Below, piece by piece: positions 1 to 8,678 of a stretch of 64,000 bases of DNA. Position 1 is the first letter of the stretch, and each line of letters starts with the position of its first letter. The stretch is taken from the NCBI RefSeq assembly GCF_002855555.1, contig NZ_PKRT01000001.1, positions 2,508,001 through 2,572,000 of the forward strand, given 5' to 3'. This DNA is from Novosphingobium sp. TH158 (GTDB lineage Bacteria > Pseudomonadota > Alphaproteobacteria > Sphingomonadales > Sphingomonadaceae). Below the pieces are notes generated by a model. It made no database searches. It saw only the letters and a list, made by a program, of their open reading frames with translations, and was not told the DNA's origin. The translations under genes were made by a program, and so were the position numbers.

Positions 1-76
1 GGATGACCGCAGCGTGGATGACGTTGCCGCAGAGGCCGAGAAATTGCTGCGCGACGGTGTGGGCCGCCGGCCCTAG
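1..76 (+). CDS. C-terminal end of an unidentified gene (cut by window edge)
   Basis: An open frame enters from the left edge and stops at the TAG at 74-76. It gives about 24 residues ending in DGVGRRP, rich in Asp, Ala and Glu, with high-GC codon use like the neighbours. It converges on the molybdopterin oxidoreductase gene with only 4 bases between the stops. Too little is present to name a family, and the call rests only on frame and composition. Confidence 0.4.
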   Translation, partial: DDRSVDDVAAEAEKLLRDGVGRRP

Positions 77-80
77 GCGG

Positions 81-845
81 TCAGATCCCCGCCCACCACT
101 GGTAGCCGCGCGCGTCCTCCCAATAGCCGCCCTTGCCGCCATAGAGCCCGGCGAGGCTGGACCGCGCCTCTATCCGCATCACGTATTTCGCGTGCTTGTA
201 GCCCAGCTGGCGTTCTGCCCGCAGGCGGATCGGTGCGCCGTGGGCCACGGGCAGCGGCAGGTCGTTCATCGCCCAGGCCAGGATCGTCTGGGGATGGTGG
301 GCCTCGATCAGGTCGAGCGATTCGTAATAGGGCGCAGAGCCGAAGCTGTCGGCGCAGTGGAACACGATGAAGCGCGCGGCGGGCAGCAGGCCCGCCTGCT
401 TCAGGATCGGGCCGAGCTGCGGCCCTTGCCACTTGCCGATCGCGCTCCACCCTTCGACGCAATCGTGCCGGGTGATCTGGCTGCGCTGCGGCATGCCCCT
501 CAGCGCCTCGAGCGGCAGGTCCAGCGGGCGCAGCACCAGCCCGTCGACCCGCAAGGCCCAGCGCGCGAAGCCATCGGCCAGATGGCTCGCCCAGGCGGCA
601 TTGCCGTTGGCGTGCAGGTTGCCGTTGGCGCGGAACACCGGCGAGCGTTGCGAGGGCGCGAACTCGGGAGCCAGGGCATTGCCGGCGATGCCGCGCTGCA
701 CGGCATAATGCGCGTCGGCCCCGGCCTCGAGCAGGCTGCGGAAGGGGCCGGGCTGCGTCAGCCGGTCGCACCCGCCAAGCAGCAGGCCACCGGCGCCAAG
801 CGCTCCGGCAGAAAGCAGGCGGCGGCGGGAAAGCGGCTCAGCCAT
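81..845 (-). CDS. Molybdopterin-dependent oxidoreductase, sulfite-oxidase/MsrP-like, exported
   Basis: 254 residues. The N-terminus has a Tat-type twin-arginine signal (SRRRLLSAGALGAGG) followed by LLLGGC, which could also act as a lipobox. The mid-region motif HDCVEGWSAIGKW matches the cysteine that ligates molybdenum in the sulfite oxidase/YedY fold. Related proteins reduce or oxidise small sulfur or amine substrates in the periplasm; the substrate here is unknown. The gene overlaps by 8 bases the end of a b-type cytochrome gene transcribed just before it, which suggests that the cytochrome is its membrane electron partner, as MsrQ is for MsrP. Family assignment is firm, function inferred. 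Confidence 0.8.
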   Translation of the reverse strand: MAEPLSRRRLLSAGALGAGGLLLGGCDRLTQPGPFRSLLEAGADAHYAVQRGIAGNALAPEFAPSQRSPVFRANGNLHANGNAAWASHLADGFARWALRVDGLVLRPLDLPLEALRGMPQRSQITRHDCVEGWSAIGKWQGPQLGPILKQAGLLPAARFIVFHCADSFGSAPYYESLDLIEAHHPQTILAWAMNDLPLPVAHGAPIRLRAERQLGYKHAKYVMRIEARSSLAGLYGGKGGYWEDARGYQWWAGI

Positions 846-1578
846 CGTGGGCCTCCTTGCGCGCTGGGGGCAGGGCGAAGCGACCGGTGATCATCGCGCG
901 CACCCCGTTCACCGGCCCGGCGAGCAGCACCATGGCAAGGTGGACAATGACGAACAGCACCAGCCCGGCAGCGCACAGGAAGTGGACCGATCGCGCCGAC
1001 TGCCTGCCGCCGAACAGGTCCGGCAAGCCATGCAGCGCCGCGCCGATCGCCGGGGACATGGCCAGCCCGGTCAAAACCAGCAGCGGCAGCAGCACCAGCA
1101 GGACAAGGCAATAGGCCAGCTTCTGCAGCACGTTGTAGCGCGCCGCCGCCTCGCCGCGAGGCAGGCGCAGGCGGGCGTGGCTGGCGATGTCATGCCACAG
1201 GTTGCAGGGCGAGAGCTCTGCCAGCCGGGGCCGCAGGTCGCGCCACAGGTGCCCATTGACCAGCGACCAGCCGAGATAGGCAGCCGTCGCCAGGCCGAAC
1301 AGCCAGGCAAAGGCCAGGTGCCACAGCCGCGCATCGGCAAGGTTGTAGGTGGAAGGAAGGGTCATCCAGCCGGGAAACTCGGGCAGTTCCAGCCAGGCCT
1401 TGTCGGGATTGGCGCCAAAATGCCCCCAATAGAGCCGCGGGTGCGCGTTGGAGATCATCAGCCCGCTCATCAGCATGACGGTTGCCGTCGCAAGGTTCAC
1501 CCAGTGCCACAGGCGCGTGGACAGGCGGTGGCGCGCGATCACGCGCGGCGTTGCTTGCTGACCGGCAATGTCCTGCAT
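838..1578 (-). CDS. Cytochrome b561-family membrane protein
   Basis: About 246 residues from the ATG at 1578 (starts MQDIAG); a longer frame exists upstream but lacks conserved character. Four hydrophobic segments are visible (near residues 25-45, 85-105, 155-180 and 210-235), with His residues in or beside them (RLWHWVNLA, LWHLAFAW, VHFLCAAG, VIVHLAMV) suited to binding two b hemes. This is the cytochrome_b_N/b561 layout of formate-dehydrogenase gamma and Ni-Fe hydrogenase cytochromes. It is the first gene of a two-gene unit with the molybdopterin enzyme (8-base overlap) and probably passes quinol electrons to or from it. Confidence 0.82.
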   Translation of the reverse strand: MQDIAGQQATPRVIARHRLSTRLWHWVNLATATVMLMSGLMISNAHPRLYWGHFGANPDKAWLELPEFPGWMTLPSTYNLADARLWHLAFAWLFGLATAAYLGWSLVNGHLWRDLRPRLAELSPCNLWHDIASHARLRLPRGEAAARYNVLQKLAYCLVLLVLLPLLVLTGLAMSPAIGAALHGLPDLFGGRQSARSVHFLCAAGLVLFVIVHLAMVLLAGPVNGVRAMITGRFALPPARKEAHDG

Positions 1579-1650
1579 CGGCGATCCTTCCCTGCCGCCG
1601 GCAATGCTAGCCGCAGCCGCGCGATTGGGCAAATGGCACCGGGCGCCCGC

Positions 1651-2289
1651 TTAGCGGTGGCTGAGCCCCGGGTTCTCCGGCGTAAGCATGATCCGCAGCG
1701 AGTTCTGGACGAAGGCGATGGTGACATACTGGCCGACCATCGAGGGAAACTCGATCATCTGCGCCTCGTCCCAGCTCCGGGCCAGAACCTCCCATGTCTC
1801 GCTGGTCATGGCATGGTCGCCAATCAGCTCTTCCACGCCGCGCAGGACGGCTGCCTCGTGCTCGCTCCAGCCCGGATCGGCCGAACCGCGCGTCACCCGT
1901 TCCACCTCCTCGGCGCTCACCCCGAAGCGCTTGGCGATGTCGACATGCTGGCCCCATTCGTAAGGTGCGCGGGTAAGCCAGCCGATGCGCAGGATCGCCA
2001 GTTCGCGCTCGCGCGCCGGGATGCGGCCGTTGAACAGGGCGGTGCCCATTTCCATCTGCCGCACGAACAGCTCGGGGTGCTTCATCATGGTGCGCATGTA
2101 ATCGGGGATCTTGTCCGGCGTGACCGAGACGGCCCCCGCCCCGTTGCGCACCGCATTGACGAGCCCCAGCGTGCCGACATCCACGGCATCGCCCGTCAGC
2201 GCTGCAATCCGCGGGCCATCGCCGATGACCTGCGCCTCGCGCTCGGCAATGTCGAACCGGATCTCGCCATGCTCGATTTCACCCATCAT
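1651..2289 (-). CDS. Carboxymuconolactone decarboxylase-like protein
   Basis: About 212 residues. The start is placed at the paired ATGs at 2284-2289 because an AGGAG sits 4-7 bases upstream; an upstream in-frame extension overlaps the tRNA side and is unlikely. The core RIPARERELAILRIGW followed by YEWGQHVDIAKRFGVS is the CMD/AhpD fold. The redox CxxC motif of true AhpD proteins is absent, so a peroxidase role is unlikely. Members of this Cys-less branch are common beside aromatic or steroid catabolic genes, but their reaction is usually unproven. Stands alone next to the tRNA gene. Confidence 0.75.
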   Translation of the reverse strand: MMGEIEHGEIRFDIAEREAQVIGDGPRIAALTGDAVDVGTLGLVNAVRNGAGAVSVTPDKIPDYMRTMMKHPELFVRQMEMGTALFNGRIPARERELAILRIGWLTRAPYEWGQHVDIAKRFGVSAEEVERVTRGSADPGWSEHEAAVLRGVEELIGDHAMTSETWEVLARSWDEAQMIEFPSMVGQYVTIAFVQNSLRIMLTPENPGLSHR

Positions 2290-2419
2290 TCCGCTCCTGA
2301 CTGGCCTCGCCCGCAGGCTAGAGGCGACCGCCGACAGCAGGCAAGCGCTGGCAGGACTGATCGCCGGGAAGATGCCGTTGACCCCATCCCGCCCCCTGTG
2401 CCAAAGGACCTGCACTCGG

Positions 2420-2493
2420 GCGGGTGTAGCTCAATGGTAGAGCAGAAGCTTCCCAAGCTTACGACGAGGGTTCGATTCCCTTCACCCGCTCCA
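2420..2493 (+). tRNA. tRNA-Gly (anticodon CCC), integration site
   Basis: Full cloverleaf. The acceptor stem GCGGGTG/CACCCGC is perfect, the D-arm is GCTC/GAGC, the anticodon loop TTCCCAA gives anticodon CCC, the T-arm is GAGGG/CCCTT with loop TTCGATT, and CCA is encoded. The outermost pair of the anticodon stem is a G-A mismatch. Its 3' end is partly repeated near 11535-11551, marking it as the attachment site of the adjacent integrase. Confidence 0.95.
2476..2493 (+). repeat. Probable attL: 3' end of tRNA-Gly
   Basis: TTCCCTTCACCCGCTCCA lies within the tRNA T-arm and acceptor. It is repeated at 11535-11551 with one C missing. Insertion at a tRNA 3' end that leaves the tRNA intact is the usual result for P4-type integrases, and such an integrase gene lies 200 bases downstream. 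The exact crossover point cannot be read. Confidence 0.65.
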
Positions 2494-2608
2494 GCCCTCC
2501 CTTCCCAGAACATCCCGAAAATGCTACGGAACCCTCGGAAATTCTAGGGTTTTCACGCCGCATTTGTCCCGCCTGCACCCGCCTTATCTCGCCACGTCTC
2601 GCGAATCT

Positions 2609-2628
2609 GGGGGCCATTTCGGGGGCCA
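2609..2628 (+). repeat. Direct GGGGGCCA pair, likely integrase arm-type sites (left)
   Basis: GGGGGCCA occurs at 2609-2616 and 2621-2628, start-to-start 12 bases. The same octamer pair with the same 12-base step occurs inside the right end at 11456-11475. Repeats placed inside both ends of an element with fixed spacing are what arm-type integrase binding sites look like. Binding is inferred, not shown. Confidence 0.55.
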
Positions 2629-2648
2629 AGTGGGTTTGGTTCAATTCG

Positions 2649-2673
2649 AGTGGCCCCCAGCCTGGGGGCCACT
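2649..2673. promoter_or_regulatory. 12-bp perfect inverted repeat before the integrase gene
   Basis: AGTGGCCCCCAG and its exact reverse complement CTGGGGGCCACT are separated by one base. Each arm contains the GGGGGCCA octamer found elsewhere at the island ends. It lies 22 bases before the GTG start of the integrase, so it could be an arm-site pair, an autoregulatory operator, or both. A hairpin in the leader RNA could also limit integrase translation. Confidence 0.6.
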
Positions 2674-2695
2674 TGGGATGGAAGGGACTGAAATC

Positions 2696-3904
2696 GTGGC
2701 ACTAACTGACGTCGCTGTCCGCAATGCCAAGCCGGGTCCGAAGCCCTACAAGTTGGGCGATTCCCACGGCCTGTTCCTGCTGGTCCAGCCAACCGGCGGG
2801 AAACTTTGGCGGCTCAAGTACCGGGTTGACGGGCGGGAGAAGAAGCTGGCGATTGGCACTTACCCAGAGATCGGTCTGGGCGAGGCACGCAGGCGGCGCG
2901 ATGAAGCTCGCGAGGCCATGGCCGCCGGCAAGGATCCGGCACGGGAGAAACAACGCGACAAGGTCCGAGCGAAACTCAACGCAGAAAACACCTTCGCCGC
3001 CATCACCGCCGAGTTTTGCGAGAAGCGAAAGCGGGACGGTCAGCGGGCCTGGGCACCGGCTACTGCCAAGCGTAGCGAGTACCTTCTGGCGATCCTGTGC
3101 GGTTCAATCGGCAACATGCCGATCGCCGAGATTGAGCCCGCAGATGTGCTGGTCGCAGTTCGCCGGATCGAAGGCAAAGGCAAACTCGAAAGCGCCCGGC
3201 GCACGCTCCAACTGGCAGGCTCGGTGTTCCGCTATGCGGTCGCCACGGCGCGCCTCAAGTCCGACCCTACGCGTGACCTCAAGGGGGCACTGACAAGCCC
3301 CACCGTCACCCACTACGGGGCAGTCATCGATCCCGCCGGGGTGGGCGAACTGCTCCGGTCAATCGATGGGTATGAGGGGCAGCCGATTACCAAACTCGCG
3401 ATGCAACTTGCCCCTCATGTGTTTGTCCGCCCCGGCGAACTACGACACGCGGAATGGTCGGAAATCGATCTGGAAGGGGCAGTATGGACGATCCCGGCAG
3501 GGAAGACCAAGATGCGCAAGGAAAATGTCGTTCCGCTCTCGCGCCAGGCCATTGCGATCCTGAAGAACGTGCAGCCACTGACCGGACCGAGCGGCTATGT
3601 TTTCCCCTCCGTCCGCACCCGACGCCGCCCGATGAGCGACAACACGATCAACGCGGGGCTCCGCCGCCTCGGTTATGCGACCGACGAAATGACCGCCCAC
3701 GGCTTCCGCGCGATGGCATCCACACTGCTAAACGAAAGCGGCAAATGGAACCCCGACGCCATCGAACGTGCACTGGCCCATGGCGACACCGACAAGGTAC
3801 GCGCCGCGTACCATCGCGGCGCCCATTGGAAGGAGCGGGTGGCCATGGCGCAGTGGTGGAGTGACTACCTGGACGAGCTGCGGAACGGGGCGAAATCGGT
3901 CTGA
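2696..3904 (+). CDS. Tyrosine recombinase (P4-type island integrase)
   Basis: 402 residues from the GTG at 2696 (first residues ALTDVAVRNAKPG, the usual start of this family; GGAAGGGA lies about 8 bases upstream). An ATG at 2678 is an alternative. The N-terminal arm-binding DUF4102 domain (about 1-90) has LFLLVQPTGGKLWRLKYR. A SAM-like core domain follows (about 100-200), then the catalytic domain with Arg (RPGELRHAEW), HGFRA for His-x-x-Arg, and the nucleophile Tyr in AAYHRGAHWKER near the C-terminus. All catalytic residues look present. Its position just after tRNA-Gly(CCC) indicates that it inserted the island spanning to about 11551. Confidence 0.93.
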   Translation: MALTDVAVRNAKPGPKPYKLGDSHGLFLLVQPTGGKLWRLKYRVDGREKKLAIGTYPEIGLGEARRRRDEAREAMAAGKDPAREKQRDKVRAKLNAENTFAAITAEFCEKRKRDGQRAWAPATAKRSEYLLAILCGSIGNMPIAEIEPADVLVAVRRIEGKGKLESARRTLQLAGSVFRYAVATARLKSDPTRDLKGALTSPTVTHYGAVIDPAGVGELLRSIDGYEGQPITKLAMQLAPHVFVRPGELRHAEWSEIDLEGAVWTIPAGKTKMRKENVVPLSRQAIAILKNVQPLTGPSGYVFPSVRTRRRPMSDNTINAGLRRLGYATDEMTAHGFRAMASTLLNESGKWNPDAIERALAHGDTDKVRAAYHRGAHWKERVAMAQWWSDYLDELRNGAKSV

Positions 3905-3944
3905 GGGGCGATCGAAAAGGGCCGGCCGAATGCAACAGGCGCGC

Positions 3945-3967
3945 AAATCGCGACTTGCGCGCGATTT
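3945..3967 (+). terminator. Stem-loop after the integrase gene
   Basis: AAATCGCG and CGCGATTT form an 8-bp stem with a 7-base loop, followed by two more T. It begins about 40 bases after the integrase stop. A second pairing (GCGCAA with TTGCGC, 3941-3960) competes with it. Probable rho-independent terminator, modest T-tract. Confidence 0.5.
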
Positions 3968-4304
3968 TTCAGGATAGGTTATTGTTATTGCTGTATTTAT
4001 CCTCGTCGCAGGTGCGATTGCAAATCATGATTTGGAGGCAAATCGGTTTGACACTAGCCTGAAATTTCCAGTTTTTCCCAATTTTACCAACCGCTTGTAC
4101 CCTGCAGTCCACTGCGTACGGTGTGCTTGTCAGCCAACTGCAGATCCAGCTTCAATCGCTTGGCATGCAGGACTTTCAAGTAGAAGAACTCTTGTCTGAC
4201 GTGGCCGAAGCCTCGCGGCGCCTGAGCGTGCATAATTCGACCTATTCGACAAACTTAGCGTAGCGGATTGCCCGTCGCCCGTACATCCTGCTAGCCACAG
4301 CTCC
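3968..4304. other. Gene-poor, lower-GC stretch with decayed coding traces
   Basis: No intact gene is visible. On the plus strand one frame encodes a hydrophobic run (VIVIAVFILVAGAIA, about 3979-4023) but has no start codon. Another frame, open to a TAG near 4261, encodes a helical-looking stretch (SQLQIQLQSLGMQDFQVEE). The two are in different frames, so together they could be remnants of a small frameshifted membrane protein. This is only a suggestion; nothing here can be named. Confidence 0.3.
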
Positions 4305-5357
4305 ATGCCCATACCAGACTACCAGACGCTAATGCTTCCAGTGCTTTCCGTTGCTGCAGGAGGCGAGGTAAGGGTACCGATTGCAGCTCAGATAATCGCT
4401 GATCAGCTGGGTCTTACCTAAGATGAACGCGAGGAGATGCTGCCAAGCGGCAAGCAGCGCCTTTTGCATAACCGCGTTCACTGGGCCAAGTTCTACATGT
4501 CGAAGGCAGGCCTGATCGACAGTCCAAAGCGGGGCGTCTTTGTGGCGTCCCCTGCTGGTCACGCATTGCTCGCCACCAAGCCCGAACGTATCGACGTCGA
4601 GACGCTCAAGGCCTTTCCGTCGTTTGCCGAGTTTTACGGGCGGGCAGGGGCTAGTGCCGAGCCTGACTAGGCTGCAGCGACCGTCGCGGCGACGCTTTCT
4701 GACGCCACGCCCGAAGAACAGATCGACGCTGCGCATTCTGTAATGACCGCAGCGTTGAAAGCCGATTTGCTGCAGCGCGTTCTCGAGCAATCTCCTGCCT
4801 TCTTTGAACGCCTGATCATCGATCTACTCGTAGCAATGGGTTACGGCGGGTCTCATGAAGATGCCGCGCGCCAGCTTGGCAGGTCCGGTGACGGTGGCAT
4901 AGACGGTATAATTGACGAAGATCGGCTTGGCTTGGACCGAATCTATGTTCAAGCGAAGCGCTACTCGACTGGTTCCGCAGTGGGCCGCCCCGAAGTCCAA
5001 GGGTTCGTCGGAAGCCTTGTCGGATTGGGCGCGAGCAAGGGCGTTTTCGTAACGACCTCTGCCTTCAGCAAGCAAGCTACGGAATACGCTCGAAGCCTGC
5101 AGCAACGGGTTGTTCTCATCGATGGCCCACGCCTTACCGAACTGATGACCGAGTTTGGTGTTGGTGTCCGAACTACCCGCGTGATCGACGTCAAGCGGCT
5201 CGATGAAGACTTTTTGCGGATGATGTTTGAACGTCAACAGCTGGGACAATTCTGCCGTTCCCAAGTCACCGTCAAACGGCAGAGTTTGCCAAAGGCGGAC
5301 TCAGTTGGTGAGGCCCTGAATGGCGACAATCTCAGACGAAGGCGTCCAGAAATCTAG
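4305..5357 (+). pseudogene. mrr: Mrr-type restriction endonuclease with two in-frame stop codons
   Basis: One continuous frame from ATG 4305 to TAG 5355-5357 reads as a full Mrr protein, except for TAA at 4419-4421 and TAG at 4668-4670. The first part (PDYQTLMLPVL) and the middle (HNRVHWAKFYMSKAGLID, then FVASPAGHALL) correspond to the winged-helix Mrr_N domain that recognises modified DNA. After a second linker, the ATG at 4743 begins the catalytic domain, with GDGGIDGII and IYVQAKRY giving the Asp and Gln-x-Lys of the PD-(D/E)xK nuclease. E. coli Mrr has the same two-domain order. No frameshift is seen, so decay is recent. The 204-residue catalytic part could still be translated alone, but without a recognition domain. 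It converges with the sulfatase gene (4-base overlap of stops). Lower GC than the chromosome. Confidence 0.85.
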
Positions 5358-7660
5358 GGGCTACTCACATGGCTGCCCTGGGCGCTGCTGCTGAAATCAA
5401 ATAGAATGTCCTCAATCCTGCCAGAAATTGGAGTGTCGGCCCTAGCTTCGGACAGGACAGTTGAACCGTTGTCGATGCCGACACCGAAGACCTCGGAAAT
5501 GCCGAAGGAGGCCGGTATGGCGAAGGAGATCGCCTCGGATGCGACGCGCTGTCCGTTCACTTTGATTTCCACGTCATGTTCCGGAGACCCGCGCGTGCCG
5601 GAAAAGGCCAGTTCAACTGTCGCCTTGCCGGCAGCAATCGGTACGTTGGCGGCAACTTCTTTCACTTGTCCCGACAGCGACCGTAGCACCAGTACCGGCT
5701 TGCCCTCCCTAAGGTAGAGTCCCATGCCCCCCAGCTGACCACCCGATGCGAAAATCGGGCCTGTCGCACCGTCTTCAAACAGATCCAGCGTCGCCTTCAT
5801 GGTGAAGCCAAGTGAGCTGACAGGAGGGGCGACTTGTGCCGGGATGTTGCCCACTGTGCCAGAATAGCGCCACTTGCCTCCTCGGCTCCGGAAATTGGCA
5901 GCGAACTTACTGACGCCCGTTTGCACGCTTTCTGCGATGCCTCCGAGAGGATAGACATTGTACCGTACAGCTTGCGCCTCGAACTCTTTGGCAAGCAAAC
6001 TTGTGCGTTCAGGCTCACGAGCGGCAAGATCGGTTGTCTGGCCAGGATCGCGCGCGATATTGTAGAGTTCCCAGGCTTCACTGGGCGCGCCAGAGCTGGT
6101 GTTGTCCCAGGTCTTGATCCGGTGCGTCGTGTTTATCGACCACTCGCCATCGATCAGCGCTTTGTTGCCGTGCAGCTCGTAGTACTGTGCCGGCCGCGAA
6201 GTATTCGGCTCCCGGGCAGTAAAACTGTAGGCGAAGCTTACTCCGTCCATGGGTTGCTGTTTCACGTTGTTCACAGTCTCGGCCAGCGAAACGCCGGTCG
6301 CATTCAGGATGGTCGGAGAAATGTCGGTTACGTTGACGAATTGCCTCCGCAATTCGCCCCGCGCAGCGATCCCCTTGGGCCATGACACCACGAGCGGTAC
6401 ATGGATTCCCCCCTCGTGCGTTACCTGCTTCCAGTAGCGGAAAGGCGTATTTCCAGCGACGGCCCATCCCGCGCTGTAATGAGGGTATGTTTCGGGGCCA
6501 CCCCACCGATCCAAGTAGGCCATGTTTTCCGCATCGTCGGGATAGGCCCCCGTAACCAGTGCGGCCTCGTTGTGCATTCCGCCTCTTCCGCCTTCGGCGC
6601 TGGCGCCATTGTCGCTGGTGACGATGACCATCGTGTTTTCCAGTTCGCCGCGCGCCTGCAGATCATCAAGGATACGGCCAAATTCGTGGTCAGCATAACC
6701 GACCGAGGCAGCGAAAACTTCCATTTGGTGCGCGTAAAGCCGCTTCTGCTCCGATGTCAGGCTTTCCCAGGCAGGTATTTCGGCAGGTCGTGGCGCAAGC
6801 TTCGTACCCTTGGGGACCAGCCCTTTGGCTATCTGGTTCTTCAGGATGATTTCGCGAGCCTTGTCCCATCCCATGTCAAACTGGCCGCGATAGCGCTCGA
6901 TCCATTCCCGGGGGGCATGGTGGGGAGCGTGTGCTGTCCCGGTCGCCCAGTACATGAAAAAAGGTGCCGGGGAACCTGCGGCATCGCGATCTCCGATCAT
7001 GGCAATGGCACGGTCGGCAAGATCACGATTGAGATGATACATTGGGTCTGTGGGTCTTGCGACGGGTGTCGTGTCGCGGATCAGGATCGGGTTCCAGTTG
7101 TCGGCATCGGCGGCCAGGAAGCCATAGAAGCGATCAAAGCCTTGCCCGGTAGGCCATTGGGTGTACGGCCCTGCGGGCGAGGCCTCGCTGGCAGGCAAGT
7201 GATCCCATTTGCCGAGTGCAAATGTGCGGTATCCGGCTTGCCTGAGATTGGCAGCGATGCTCCCTGCCGACGGCGGGATTTGCGCATCATAACCAGGAAA
7301 CGGTCGCGCGGAAGCTGCATGGCCGCCGAGATGGACAGTGTGCGGGTTCCGACCAGAAAGGATGGCGGCTCGACTAGCCGAACATATCGCTGCAGTCCGA
7401 TAGTTGGCATAGACCAGACCCATTCGTGCCACGCGGTCGATGTTGGGAGTTGCCACGAGGCCGCCGAAACATGAGAGCTGGGCGAAGCCGATGTCGTCAA
7501 GCATCCAGACAAGTACGTTTGGTCGTTGTTCCTGCCTTTGCGATGCGGCCACGGGCGGAGAGCCTTGTGTTGCCTGCTGCGCGCGGGCGGAACCGGCGAT
7601 GCAGACGGCCAATGCCAGAGAGCTTGCCATCGCGGCCATCGAACCCATCCGCATTTTCAT
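5354..7660 (-). CDS. Type I (formylglycine) sulfatase, exported, arylsulfatase family
   Basis: 768 residues from the ATG at 7660, chosen because it opens a signal peptide (MKMRMGSMAAMASS, then a hydrophobic core, cleavage near SARA-QQ). Metal ligands appear as MLDDIGF (residues 55-56). The active-site motif is CSASR (Cys at 93), which must be converted to formylglycine; because it is a Cys-type site it needs an FGE, and one is encoded at 10188-11132. Further sulfatase signatures are LGKWDH, HAPHHAP and TSDNGAS. A C-terminal beta-rich extension of about 150 residues follows the catalytic fold. It hydrolyses sulfate esters in the periplasm or outside the cell; substrate unknown. Divergent from a LysR gene, its likely regulator. 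Confidence 0.92.
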   Translation of the reverse strand: MKMRMGSMAAMASSLALAVCIAGSARAQQATQGSPPVAASQRQEQRPNVLVWMLDDIGFAQLSCFGGLVATPNIDRVARMGLVYANYRTAAICSASRAAILSGRNPHTVHLGGHAASARPFPGYDAQIPPSAGSIAANLRQAGYRTFALGKWDHLPASEASPAGPYTQWPTGQGFDRFYGFLAADADNWNPILIRDTTPVARPTDPMYHLNRDLADRAIAMIGDRDAAGSPAPFFMYWATGTAHAPHHAPREWIERYRGQFDMGWDKAREIILKNQIAKGLVPKGTKLAPRPAEIPAWESLTSEQKRLYAHQMEVFAASVGYADHEFGRILDDLQARGELENTMVIVTSDNGASAEGGRGGMHNEAALVTGAYPDDAENMAYLDRWGGPETYPHYSAGWAVAGNTPFRYWKQVTHEGGIHVPLVVSWPKGIAARGELRRQFVNVTDISPTILNATGVSLAETVNNVKQQPMDGVSFAYSFTAREPNTSRPAQYYELHGNKALIDGEWSINTTHRIKTWDNTSSGAPSEAWELYNIARDPGQTTDLAAREPERTSLLAKEFEAQAVRYNVYPLGGIAESVQTGVSKFAANFRSRGGKWRYSGTVGNIPAQVAPPVSSLGFTMKATLDLFEDGATGPIFASGGQLGGMGLYLREGKPVLVLRSLSGQVKEVAANVPIAAGKATVELAFSGTRGSPEHDVEIKVNGQRVASEAISFAIPASFGISEVFGVGIDNGSTVLSEARADTPISGRIEDILFDFSSSAQGSHVSSP

Positions 7661-7730
7661 ACCGTCTTTCCACTTGTGACTAATCGTTGGCACTTGAATG
7701 ACCCCGCAGCTTTCTGTCAAATTCATTCGG

Positions 7731-8648
7731 ATGCCCAAACTTATAACTTTGCCGAACATCGATTTCCGTCAGTTGCGACATGTGGTCGTGCTGGCCCGAC
7801 ACCTCAGCTTCACAATTGCGGCCAGAGAACTGGGATTGACGCAACCCGCCCTGACCAAAAGCATTCAAGCGATCGAGGAGCGTTTGGGCGCCAGGCTTTT
7901 CGACCGGGACCGTGGCGGCGTGAGGCTTACCGAACTGGGCTGGCGCTACGCGAGGCGGGCCGGCGACCTTCTGGTCGAGGCCAAAGAACTGGATGGGATG
8001 GCACGGCAGTCCGCAAATGGCGTGGGAGGTGAAGTCCATTTCGGCATGGCGCCTTTGCCGGCGCAAGTTCTGCTTCCCGCACTTTTCATCCGGGAGTTCA
8101 AGGAAAACCCGGAGTTGATCAGTCATGTCGCTATCAGCGACCCAGAGACTCTGGTTGCACGCGTGGCTTCCGAGGAACTTGAATTTTGTGTTTGCCCGCA
8201 GCGTTCATCGCTCCCATCGATGCTGCGGCGCGATGATCTGGGGACAATTGGCATTTCCCTGCTCGTTCGGGTAGATCACCCTCTCATCGTCGATCCTGAA
8301 AGCAACCGCCTTGAGGATTTTCCCCTAATTGTATCCAGTCAAATGCCTGATGTCGGACTGCAGATGCCTGGCAGCCCGAAGTTGGGGCCGCTGCGTGTCG
8401 CCGTTGATGATTTCGGCGTGCTGACTCGCATCGCCAGGGGGAGCGATGCCGTGTGGCTGTCATCAGCATTTGCCGCCCGTCAGGAGCTTGAGGATGGTCT
8501 GCTCACCAAGCTCTCCGCATTTGACGGCTTGCTTGAGGCTCGGATCAGCCTCGTAATGTACAGTCACTCGCGACGCTCGCTTTCCCCGGCAGCAAAGCGA
8601 TTCAGGGATTGGTTTCACACGCAGATCATCTCGCATTTGCCGGCTTAA
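7731..8648 (+). CDS. LysR-family transcriptional regulator
   Basis: 305 residues from the ATG at 7731; an ATG at 7698 would add 11 residues, and neither has a clear ribosome site. The winged helix-turn-helix comes first (RQLRHVVVLARHLSFTIAA then LGLTQPALTKSIQAIEERL), followed by the periplasmic-binding-like effector domain (from about residue 90). It is transcribed away from the sulfatase with about 70 bases between the starts. This is the usual arrangement for a LysR protein that controls both itself and its divergent target, so a sulfate ester or its product is the likely co-inducer. No unambiguous T-N11-A box can be picked in the short gap. Confidence 0.88.
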   Translation: MPKLITLPNIDFRQLRHVVVLARHLSFTIAARELGLTQPALTKSIQAIEERLGARLFDRDRGGVRLTELGWRYARRAGDLLVEAKELDGMARQSANGVGGEVHFGMAPLPAQVLLPALFIREFKENPELISHVAISDPETLVARVASEELEFCVCPQRSSLPSMLRRDDLGTIGISLLVRVDHPLIVDPESNRLEDFPLIVSSQMPDVGLQMPGSPKLGPLRVAVDDFGVLTRIARGSDAVWLSSAFAARQELEDGLLTKLSAFDGLLEARISLVMYSHSRRSLSPAAKRFRDWFHTQIISHLPA

Positions 8649-8678
8649 CCACAGTACGACCATTTACGGGTCTCTCGC

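Noticed and set aside
847-2547. Long plus-strand open frame opposite the cytochrome and CMD genes
   Set aside because: It mirrors well-supported minus-strand genes and shows no family motif; long antisense frames are common in high-GC DNA. The same applies to 12048-13643 and 54251-56338.
4305-5357. Stop-codon readthrough or recoding in mrr
   Set aside because: The stops are TAA and TAG, not TGA, with no visible recoding signal; inactivation is simpler.
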